From Candidatus Altimarinota bacterium (GTDB lineage: Bacteria > Patescibacteriota > Gracilibacteria > Absconditabacterales > Absconditicoccaceae): 5,463 nt of DNA. The position numbers were made by a program, and so were the translations under genes. Location: the NCBI GenBank assembly GCA_027062165.1, contig JAMOTU010000164.1, positions 1 through 5,463 of the forward strand. The letters are read 5' to 3'. Below, one piece after another: positions 1 to 4,899 of the stretch; positions within the stretch are counted from its first letter, which is position 1; every line of letters begins with the position of its first letter. Under the pieces are notes generated by a model that saw only the letters and a list, made by a program, of their open reading frames with translations, made no database searches and was not told where the DNA came from.

Positions 1-280
1 GTTTGTATTCAAAAAATGGAGGTAAAACTTTACCTGCAATTAGGAAAATTTTATAATCAAAAACAGAGTTAATTAAATCTTTGTATTTATAAAGTTTGTA
101 TTTTATTTCGTTTTCTTTAAACTCTGCGCCCACTTGAAGTCCTTGCAAAACTCCTTTTTTAAAAGCCTGAATTTCACTTTGAGAGGCAAAGGAATTTTGA
201 GCGTAAGAGAAAGAAATTAAGTTTGCTAAAAATAGAGAAAAAATAGAAGTTAATAAAAATAACTTTTTAATTTTTATCAT
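1..280 (-). CDS. dotC: DotC/TraI-like type IVB secretion outer-membrane protein, N-terminal part (cut by window edge)
   Basis: Seen: an open minus-strand frame of 93 codons runs from ATG at 280-278 off the left edge, with no stop, 5 nt after a perfect AAGGAGG at 292-286. Residues 1-27 form a signal peptide (MIKIKK, then a Leu/Phe/Ile-rich core, then SYA|Q) with no lipobox cysteine. After about residue 38, the segment from AFKKG to LPPFFEYK lines up without gaps, as far as I recall the family, with Legionella DotC: a Gly, Ile and Leu spaced over a helix, then the V-F-D-Y and V-L-P-P positions matching I-Y-D-F and I-L-P-P. Known: DotC (IncI TraI) is an outer-membrane lipoprotein of the type IVB core complex that, with DotD, helps place DotH in the outer membrane. 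Inferred: the same role here. Odd: the family's lipidated cysteine is missing. Most of the protein (usually about 300 aa) lies outside the window, and the homology was judged by eye from memory. Confidence 0.6.
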   Translation of the reverse strand, partial: MIKIKKLFLLTSIFSLFLANLISFSYAQNSFASQSEIQAFKKGVLQGLQVGAEFKENEIKYKLYKYKDLINSVFDYKIFLIAGKVLPPFFEYK

Positions 281-285
281 ATTAT

Positions 286-292
286 CCTCCTT
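286..292 (-). promoter_or_regulatory. Shine-Dalgarno site of the dotC-like gene
   Basis: On the minus strand this reads AAGGAGG, complementary to the 16S rRNA 3' end, with 5 nt to the ATG at 280-278. It fixes the start of the left-edge gene, for which only the N-terminus is visible. Confidence 0.85.
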
Positions 293-301
293 TTTTAATT
301 A

Positions 302-335
302 TTGAAAGAAAAAAGGTATTTTAGTAAATTATAAT
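302..335 (+). promoter_or_regulatory. Candidate promoter for the rightward gene cluster
   Basis: The cluster starting at 379 needs a promoter in the 98-bp divergent region. Candidates on the plus strand are TTGAAA (302-307) with TAAATT (325-330) at 17 bp, or TATAAT at 330-335, which lies 22 bp after TTGAAA and so has no well-placed -35. A second TATAAT at 348-353 also lacks a good -35. TATAAT 330-335 overlaps the minus-strand -10 in the palindrome ATTATAAT (328-335), so one melted region could serve both directions. Which element is used cannot be decided from the sequence. Confidence 0.35.
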
Positions 336-356
336 AAAGAAAGAAAATATAATCAA
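328..356 (-). promoter_or_regulatory. Predicted sigma70-type promoter for the dotC-like gene
   Basis: On the minus strand TTGATT (356-351) is followed after exactly 17 bp by a perfect TATAAT (333-328). This would start transcription near 321 and give a leader of about 40 nt before the ATG at 280. TTGATT matches TTGACA at four of six positions. This is the best promoter in the divergent region. The caveat is that in DNA this AT-rich, -10-like hexamers arise often by chance, so the spacing is the main support. Confidence 0.55.
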
Positions 357-364
357 GAGTAAAT

Positions 365-371
365 AGGGGGG
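365..371 (+). promoter_or_regulatory. G-run Shine-Dalgarno site (AGGGGGG)
   Basis: AGGGGGG lies 7 nt before the ATG at 379. Instead of AGGAGG it has six G in a row, which can pair with the CCUCC of 16S rRNA using one G-U wobble. It decides the start of the 481-aa gene. Being a homopolymer at the ribosome-binding site, it is open to slippage. Confidence 0.7.
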
Positions 372-378
372 AAAGTAT

Positions 379-1824
379 ATGAAGAAAATATTAAATTTTA
401 TTATAAGTTTTTTTATAGGTATAAGTATTGCATATGGAGGTGATGTATTTATAAAAAATAGAAAAGGATACGGAAAATCACACGAAGTAGCACACAAAGG
501 AGGTGGTTTATTAAAAAATAAAAAAGTTTTGCTTTCTAGAAATTTAAAAACATTAACAACTACGACAGGGGGAATAGTAGCAAAAATCTGGTTTTGCTAT
601 AATCCCGAAAATTATAACTATTATTTTATTTCTGTAGTATTAGGTGAAGGATATACAGAAGAGAAAAAATATAATTTAGCTCATCCAGATGTATTAGATG
701 AGTATATTATATATAGCCCTCTCAAAGAAAAAATTGTAGATATAAAAAGGGAAAACAAAAAGTTTAATATATATTTACTTCCAGGTGTAATATTAATTCC
801 AGAAGGGTATTATATAAAGTGTCCTTATAGTAAAAAGTTAGAAGAAAATATAGAAAATGTAAATAATAATTTAAAAGAATATATGCAAAATAGAAAAAAA
901 GTTGAAGGATTAAAAGAATTAATTTCTGAATTAGATGAATTTGCAACAAATTTTAAGACTTTAGCAGATAAAATAAAAAATAATTTAAGTGATTATAAAG
1001 AAACTTTAAAAACAGATGGAAAAGCAAAGAGAGACGAAGTAGTTTCATATTTAAGTGATTTAAATGAAAACTTAAAAAAATACGAATGTGTAAAAAGTCA
1101 TACTGTAACATGTGTTGTTGGAAATCATACAGATTATTGTACTGTTTGTGATAAATATGGGTGGGTATCTCATAAAAGCGATGTAGTTTCAAAATTAGAC
1201 AATTATTTAAGTGTAGTAGATAATGAAAAAGAAAATGTAGAAAGTTTATTAGATGAGTTAAGTGAGAGTAAAAAAGATTTAGATGAAATTGTAAATAGTA
1301 TAGAAGGCACTCTTTTAGAAATGGAAAAAACTTTAACAGAGCTAAAGTTAAATACACCCCAAAATTTAAATTATATAAATGATATGAAGTATTATTCAAA
1401 GCAGATAGTAAATTCTTATAAAAAAATTTTCCAAAATTATTCTTCTCTAAAGGAAAATTTATCTGATTATGATAGTATATCAACAAGTGTAGATACAAAA
1501 ACTGAAGCAAATAATGTTATAGGAAAAATAGATAATTATAAAAATACTTTAAAAGGAGGAATAGATAAGATTTCATCTGTTTTAAAAGATTTAGATGATG
1601 AAATAAATAGTTATAAGACAGCATTAAACAATTTAAAAGATAACCTAAAAGAATATTTAGATAGTTCTAAAAACCCACAAGAATATTTTGAATATTTGAA
1701 AAAAAGGTATGGTGCAGTAGATTTATTATGTATTCCTGTAAAAATAGTTAGAAAAAATTACGAGCTGGAAATGCCCGAAATAACATTTTTATCTCCAGAT
1801 ATAGTAATAAAAAGGGGTAAATAA
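379..1824 (+). CDS. Exported coiled-coil protein with a Cys/His cluster, function unknown (481 aa)
   Basis: I do not recognise a family. Seen: a signal peptide in residues 1-20 (MKK start, hydrophobic core, A-Y-G|G cleavage site), then a compact, partly beta-like region to about residue 148 with C73 and C148. Long charged helices with Leu/Ile heptad spacing cover about 150-235 and 268-433, and a short C-terminal domain (about 434-481) contains C451. The first two helical stretches are split by a compact loop with C237, H241, C245, H250, C254, C257 and H265, including one CxxC. Y-K-x-x-L type motifs recur along the helices (NLSDYKETL, IDNYKNTL, INSYKTAL), suggesting repeated helical units. Neighbours: first gene of the rightward run, 16 bp before the next gene, divergent from the dotC-like gene. 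Inferred: a periplasmic or surface rod-like or spacer protein whose loop is held by disulfides or a metal. Start chosen from the G-run Shine-Dalgarno site and the signal peptide. The reading frame is secure; the function is open. Confidence 0.85.
   Translation: MKKILNFIISFFIGISIAYGGDVFIKNRKGYGKSHEVAHKGGGLLKNKKVLLSRNLKTLTTTTGGIVAKIWFCYNPENYNYYFISVVLGEGYTEEKKYNLAHPDVLDEYIIYSPLKEKIVDIKRENKKFNIYLLPGVILIPEGYYIKCPYSKKLEENIENVNNNLKEYMQNRKKVEGLKELISELDEFATNFKTLADKIKNNLSDYKETLKTDGKAKRDEVVSYLSDLNENLKKYECVKSHTVTCVVGNHTDYCTVCDKYGWVSHKSDVVSKLDNYLSVVDNEKENVESLLDELSESKKDLDEIVNSIEGTLLEMEKTLTELKLNTPQNLNYINDMKYYSKQIVNSYKKIFQNYSSLKENLSDYDSISTSVDTKTEANNVIGKIDNYKNTLKGGIDKISSVLKDLDDEINSYKTALNNLKDNLKEYLDSSKNPQEYFEYLKKRYGAVDLLCIPVKIVRKNYELEMPEITFLSPDIVIKRGK
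1087..1173 (+). other. Cys/His cluster (residues 237-265) between two coiled-coil arms
   Basis: Within the 481-aa protein, residues C237, H241, C245, H250, C254, C257 and H265 fall within 29 residues. Long heptad-rich helices precede and follow this stretch. The spacing is C-x3-H-x3-C-x4-H-x3-C-x2-C-x7-H. It could be a zinc site or a disulfide-stapled loop; the signal peptide favours disulfides, though periplasmic zinc sites exist. The residue positions are direct; the structural reading is inference. Confidence 0.6.
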
Positions 1825-1829
1825 AAAAA

Positions 1830-1835
1830 GGGGGG
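1830..1835 (+). promoter_or_regulatory. G-run Shine-Dalgarno site following an A7 run
   Basis: Seven A (1823-1829, starting inside the previous stop codon) run directly into six G (1830-1835), 5 nt before the ATG at 1841. This is the second gene in the cluster to use six G in place of AGGAGG. It fixes the start of the 277-aa gene. Confidence 0.7.
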
Positions 1836-1840
1836 AAGAT

Positions 1841-2674
1841 ATGAAAGATAAAGTGTTATTTATATTTAATATATTAGTATTATTTACATTTAATATAAAT
1901 GCCTATGCAAAAGATTTGGCAAGTATAAATTATTTTCCTTTAAAAGGAAAAAAAGATTTAAAACATTCTATAACATTAGCTCCGCAGAAAGTAGATACCT
2001 ATTTAGAAAAAGAAGAAGAGCACCATATATTTGGTATGAGTATCAAGACGGGAGGGAAATTTTACTATTTAGAAAAGTATTCTGGAAATAAAATAGAAAT
2101 AAATACTGGTGGTCCAGGAAATATAGATAGACTAACAATGACTGCATTAACAAATATAGAAGGAAAAAAAGTAATGTATATGAATCACGCGCTAGATAAA
2201 TATGGAGATGATGGCGCTCATTTTCACTCTCTTTTAAAGGAGATTGCTGTTCCAACACATTTAGGAACAATGGGGGCAATGGCAGGCTTAGCAAAATTAG
2301 GATTATTAACCACTGGTTCTTTTGTAGGGTTAGTAGTAGGAGAAGTTGTAACATTTATCGTAAGTAGTTTTTTTGGAACAAAACATTATTATCATTATCA
2401 AACCTTAGAATATAATCAAACTTTAAATAAATATTCAGGAGGATATGTAATAAACACATATTATCAAAATGGAGTGGATAAAGCTTTATTAATTTACCAA
2501 ATTTTACCTGAAAAAAATCTACTAAAAGGAAAAACAGATTTAGAATATTTTCCAATTTTAAAACATGAAAAAAGTGAAAAAAGATGTGATAAAAAAGTAT
2601 TTGGAGTATGTGTTCGTCATAGAGTAGATCACTACAATTCTTTAGCAACTGTGCGTTTATTATATACTAAATAA
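1841..2674 (+). CDS. Exported protein with a glycine-zipper hydrophobic segment, function unknown (277 aa)
   Basis: I do not recognise a family. Seen: a signal peptide in residues 1-23 (MKDK, hydrophobic core, AYA|KD). A polar, beta-prone region follows to about 138, with Gly-rich turns (NTGGPGN near 88-94) and several His (H61, H62, H116, H127, H129). Next is a long hydrophobic, glycine-rich stretch at about 141-179, with Gly at 142, 145, 149, 154, 159, 163, 167 and 179. An aromatic-rich C-terminal region (HYYHYQ onward) carries C249 and C257, which could form a disulfide. Known: GxxxG and glycine-zipper patterns pack helices tightly in membranes. Inferred: the protein is exported and then inserts one helix or a helical hairpin into a membrane, or oligomerises through it. 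Neighbours: 16 bp after the coiled-coil gene and 13 bp before the next, so co-transcribed. Mutual dependence with its neighbours is likely but unproven. Confidence 0.83.
   Translation: MKDKVLFIFNILVLFTFNINAYAKDLASINYFPLKGKKDLKHSITLAPQKVDTYLEKEEEHHIFGMSIKTGGKFYYLEKYSGNKIEINTGGPGNIDRLTMTALTNIEGKKVMYMNHALDKYGDDGAHFHSLLKEIAVPTHLGTMGAMAGLAKLGLLTTGSFVGLVVGEVVTFIVSSFFGTKHYYHYQTLEYNQTLNKYSGGYVINTYYQNGVDKALLIYQILPEKNLLKGKTDLEYFPILKHEKSEKRCDKKVFGVCVRHRVDHYNSLATVRLLYTK
2261..2377 (+). other. Glycine-zipper hydrophobic segment (residues 141-179)
   Basis: This stretch of the 277-aa protein is almost free of charge (only K152 and E168) and holds GxxxG steps at 145/149 and 159/163/167. It is long enough for one long or two short membrane helices, with a possible turn near the residues LLTTGS. 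It is placed in the middle of an exported protein, unlike a simple C-terminal anchor. Confidence 0.55.
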
Positions 2675-2675
2675 G

Positions 2676-2682
2676 AAGGAGG
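2676..2682 (+). promoter_or_regulatory. Shine-Dalgarno site (AAGGAGG) of the 424-aa gene
   Basis: A perfect AAGGAGG begins one base after the previous stop codon and ends 5 nt before the ATG at 2688. It fixes that start and shows the organism also uses the canonical sequence, in contrast to the G-run sites at 366-371 and 1830-1835. Confidence 0.85.
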
Positions 2683-2687
2683 TTATA

Positions 2688-3962
2688 ATGAAAAAAATAT
2701 TATTATTATTATTATTTAGCATAAATTCAGCTTTTGCTATTGATGACATAAGAAAAGATATAACAAGTATAGAATTAAAAGGTGAAAAGATAAAAAAGTA
2801 TGACTCAAATGATATAGTTGCAATATGTAAGATGGAAGCAGAAGGTTTTGATGAGACCAATTATGATAATTATTGTGTATATATTCCAGATAAAATTACA
2901 TTTAAAGAATATTTAGATAATCTAAAAGAAATAATTAAAGATAAATTAAAGCACGGAGGGGAAGATGCTATAAAAAATTTGAAAGTAGAAGATGTAAAAA
3001 AATATATAATAAAAAAGAATTTAGATAAAGTTAAAATAATAAGTGCAGATGAGTATGAAAAAGAAGCTGAAAAAGGAAAAAAAAGTGTATACCTTGCTAG
3101 TAGGAAGTCTACAGAATTTGCTTTTTATAGTTACATTTCTAAAAATTTTTTTTCCTTGCCAAATTTAGAACTAAAGCTTATTTATAGTATTGGGTATGAT
3201 GAATTAGGTTTTTATTATGGAAGTTTCTTTTTATATGAAGGTGATGGAAAGAAATGTCCCCTATTTGGTCCTCTTGCTAATGGAGTATTGTATGTCGAGT
3301 ACAACCTAGATCCTGATAATAAAGGTGAAGTTTTTTATATTTTGGACGCCTGGTTTGCCGAAGGTTTCATAAGAGATGCAGATGTAGTTGGTGGAGATTT
3401 AACGGTAGGAATATCATTACAAGATTTACCAGAGGATATGAGAAAACAGATTTTGATAAAATACTTACAAACTTTTATTTCTAAAGCCTCTCAAAAGCTA
3501 GTTTGTTATATAAATCCTACAAAAGTAAAAAAGATAAAAATTGATGGAAAAAATGCTAAAGTTGTTAATAATGAAGTAAAAAATAGTGTGAAAAATAGTG
3601 TAGAATTTTATTTACAAAGTGGGGATAAAGTAGTTATCTCTTTAAATAAAGGAGTGCTTTATACTCAAACTGGTTATGGTCTTATAGAGGAAAAAAGGGA
3701 CAATCCTTTATATAATATAAAAGTTTTATATAAAAACTTTGATGAGAAAAGTAAAATTCCATATGTAGTAGTTTCACCTTTAGCTTCTATAAAGAAAAAT
3801 AAAGATATGATAAAAGATATAAAAAGTAAATATACAATTTATGATTTTCAAAAAGGGATTTATTTTATTATATATGATGCATATCCGGCTAAGCAAATTT
3901 CTCCCGAAATTTTAAAAGGAATAAAAATGCCTAGTGTAAAAATATCGTATGAAAAAAGATAA
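2688..3962 (+). CDS. Exported protein, function unknown (424 aa)
   Basis: I do not recognise a family. Seen: a signal peptide in residues 1-17 (MKK, a run of Leu, then S-A-F-A|I). A lysine-rich, mostly helical region spans about 71-132. An aromatic, beta-prone region spans about 133-275, with the stretch YSIGYDELGFYYGSFF in its middle. A Lys/Val-rich beta-prone C-terminal half follows (276-424). There is no second hydrophobic membrane segment. The four cysteines C47, C63, C190 and C273 are an even number, compatible with two disulfides (C47-C63 is the likeliest close pair). Residues 299-306 are a KNSV duplication. Neighbours: 13 bp after the glycine-zipper protein, with a perfect AAGGAGG that sets the start, and 47 bp before a lipoprotein gene. 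Inferred: a soluble periplasmic or surface component of the same envelope assembly. The frame is secure; the role is unknown. Confidence 0.84.
   Translation: MKKILLLLLFSINSAFAIDDIRKDITSIELKGEKIKKYDSNDIVAICKMEAEGFDETNYDNYCVYIPDKITFKEYLDNLKEIIKDKLKHGGEDAIKNLKVEDVKKYIIKKNLDKVKIISADEYEKEAEKGKKSVYLASRKSTEFAFYSYISKNFFSLPNLELKLIYSIGYDELGFYYGSFFLYEGDGKKCPLFGPLANGVLYVEYNLDPDNKGEVFYILDAWFAEGFIRDADVVGGDLTVGISLQDLPEDMRKQILIKYLQTFISKASQKLVCYINPTKVKKIKIDGKNAKVVNNEVKNSVKNSVEFYLQSGDKVVISLNKGVLYTQTGYGLIEEKRDNPLYNIKVLYKNFDEKSKIPYVVVSPLASIKKNKDMIKDIKSKYTIYDFQKGIYFIIYDAYPAKQISPEILKGIKMPSVKISYEKR
2700..2714 (+). repeat. (TTA)5 trinucleotide repeat in a signal peptide
   Basis: Five consecutive TTA codons encode Leu-Leu-Leu-Leu-Leu in the hydrophobic core of the 424-aa protein's signal peptide. 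A change in repeat number would keep the frame but alter the length of the core. It may simply reflect AT-rich codon choice. Confidence 0.8.
3576..3599 (+). repeat. 12-bp tandem duplication inside the 424-aa gene
   Basis: GTAAAAAATAGT (3576-3587) is followed directly by GTGAAAAATAGT (3588-3599). They differ at one base and both encode V-K-N-S. This looks like a recent in-frame duplication. It lies in a Lys/Asn-rich segment, possibly a surface loop, where a length change would be tolerated. Confidence 0.75.
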
Positions 3963-3970
3963 TAATTTGA

Positions 3971-3976
3971 TATAAT
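3971..3976 (+). promoter_or_regulatory. Candidate internal -10 element before the lipoprotein pair
   Basis: A perfect TATAAT sits in the 47-bp gap, the longest in the rightward run. The -35 position at 17 bp spacing (3948-3953, TATGAA) is poor. It could give the two lipoprotein genes extra expression independent of the main promoter, but a chance match is quite possible in AT-rich DNA. No terminator hairpin is visible in the gap, so read-through from upstream is expected. Confidence 0.3.
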
Positions 3977-3995
3977 ATAAAAAGCAAAAAAGATA

Positions 3996-4002
3996 AGAGG
4001 GG
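3996..4002 (+). promoter_or_regulatory. Shine-Dalgarno site (AGAGGGG) for a GTG start
   Basis: AGAGGGG lies 7 nt before GTG at 4010. It decides the start: upstream in this frame there is a TGA at 3968 and no ATG or other GTG in between, and the signal peptide begins directly at the GTG. Confidence 0.7.
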
Positions 4003-4009
4003 TAAAAAG

Positions 4010-4897
4010 GTGAGAGTAAGATTTTTACTTTTAGTGCTTTTAAATTTTTCTCTTCTTTCTTGTGGAGTAGAGGTGAAAGATAATGTTTATTCATTTATTG
4101 ATGATAATGCAACAGACTTAACAAAGAAAATAGAGATAGATATAAAAAGTTTATATATGTCTCCAAGCAAGATAAAAGTAAATTTGTTTGACGTTTATCA
4201 CGGACTAAAAAATGAAACAAAGGTTTTATATTGTTATCCTCAAAAATTTGAAAATAAGGTTTTATATGAAGATAAAAAAAGTTATAATTTAGAAGATAAA
4301 AAATGCATTTTGGAAGTTTATAACACAACTGATGTGTATTTAAATGGAGAAAAGTTAAAAGATAAAAGCGTATATTTTGAGCTAGATAAAGAAAATTATG
4401 TAAGCGATTTAAGTAGTTATGATGAAGTTTTTTATATAAATTTTTTATTTGATAAAGCTAAAGTAAATATGAAAATAAAAGAAGAAAATGGAGTAGTTGT
4501 AGATATTCCGCTAAATATTACGTGCGGAGAAACAAAAATTTTAAAAGAAAACAATTTAAAAGTTTCTTTAATATGTAATAATAGTACTTTTGATTTTGAT
4601 GTAAAAGATTTAGCTAACGACAACATAACTATAAAAGCAGATTTAAATATAATTTATCCATATACTTATTATTATCCAGATTTAAATATTAGTAAGGTAA
4701 AGTTGGTTGATAGCGCTGGCACTCAACTTTCGCTTGGAAAGTTTGATTTTAAAGATATAGATATAGATGGAAAAAAAGAATATGAAAAAGAATACAGCTT
4801 AAACATAACAGAAAAAGAAACTCAAAAAGTAGATTTAAAACTTTTTGTAAATGATGAAAGAAAATATTTTAATAAAATAAATATAAAGGTGAAGTAA
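4010..4897 (+). CDS. Predicted outer-membrane lipoprotein, function unknown (295 aa, GTG start)
   Basis: I do not recognise a family. Seen: a lipoprotein signal, MRVR plus a Leu-rich core ending L-L-S|C with C18 as the lipid-carrying residue. G19 follows it; the absence of Asp at +2 favours outer-membrane sorting under the rule known from enterobacteria. The mature part has alternating hydrophobic and polar residues typical of beta-sandwich domains, with two close cysteine pairs, C75/C99 and C172/C189, one in each apparent half. Near the C-terminus, residues 249-254 (D-I-D-I-D-G) form a DxDxDG loop like a calcium site. No second membrane segment is present. Neighbours: 47 bp after the 424-aa gene and 2 bp before another lipoprotein gene, so the two are probably translationally coupled. 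Inferred: a beta-rich, disulfide-stabilised lipoprotein on the periplasmic or outer face of the outer membrane. Start: GTG with AGAGGGG 7 nt upstream and no alternative. Confidence 0.84.
   Translation: MRVRFLLLVLLNFSLLSCGVEVKDNVYSFIDDNATDLTKKIEIDIKSLYMSPSKIKVNLFDVYHGLKNETKVLYCYPQKFENKVLYEDKKSYNLEDKKCILEVYNTTDVYLNGEKLKDKSVYFELDKENYVSDLSSYDEVFYINFLFDKAKVNMKIKEENGVVVDIPLNITCGETKILKENNLKVSLICNNSTFDFDVKDLANDNITIKADLNIIYPYTYYYPDLNISKVKLVDSAGTQLSLGKFDFKDIDIDGKKEYEKEYSLNITEKETQKVDLKLFVNDERKYFNKINIKVK
4754..4789 (+). other. DxDxDG calcium-loop-like motif (residues 249-260)
   Basis: Residues 249-260 of the 295-aa lipoprotein place Asp at loop positions 1, 3 and 5, Gly at 6 and Glu at 9, as in EF-hand-like and DxDxDG calcium loops. 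Position 12 is Lys instead of Glu or Asp, with Glu at position 11, so it is not a canonical EF-hand. It may be a calcium site or only an acidic beta-turn. Confidence 0.35.
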
Positions 4898-4899
4898 AG

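Noticed and set aside
281..378. Small RNA or riboswitch in the divergent region
   Set aside because: The 98 bp are accounted for by promoter elements and two ribosome-binding sites. I found no stable hairpin apart from short AT palindromes.
953..1510. Minus-strand open frame of 185 codons opposite the coiled-coil gene
   Set aside because: Its product is an unnatural mix of Leu, Phe, Tyr, His and Asn, as expected from the reverse complement of Lys/Glu/Asp/Asn-rich codons. It has no Shine-Dalgarno site of note, and the sense-strand gene has a signal peptide, a ribosome-binding site and heptads.
379..1824. Coiled-coil gene as a Rad50/SMC-type ATPase
   Set aside because: There is a CxxC between coils, but no Walker A or ABC signature is present and the protein begins with a signal peptide, so it is not a cytoplasmic SMC-like ATPase.
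2043..2354. Minus-strand open frames opposite the glycine-zipper gene (2043-2354 and 2355-2648)
   Set aside because: Same Leu/Phe/His-rich shadow composition, fully inside a well-supported plus-strand gene.
2261..2377. Glycine-rich segment as a bacteriocin or toxin-immunity gene
   Set aside because: It sits inside a 277-aa exported protein with substantial domains on both sides, with no double-glycine leader, processing site or immunity partner.
2660..2860. Minus-strand open frame of 66 codons containing a run of Asn
   Set aside because: The Asn run is only the complement of the (TTA)5 repeat. The frame overlaps the ends of two well-supported plus-strand genes.
3963..4009. Transcription terminator between the 424-aa gene and the lipoprotein pair
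   Set aside because: No GC-containing inverted repeat followed by a T run is present. The sequence is just A/T-rich with a ribosome-binding site.
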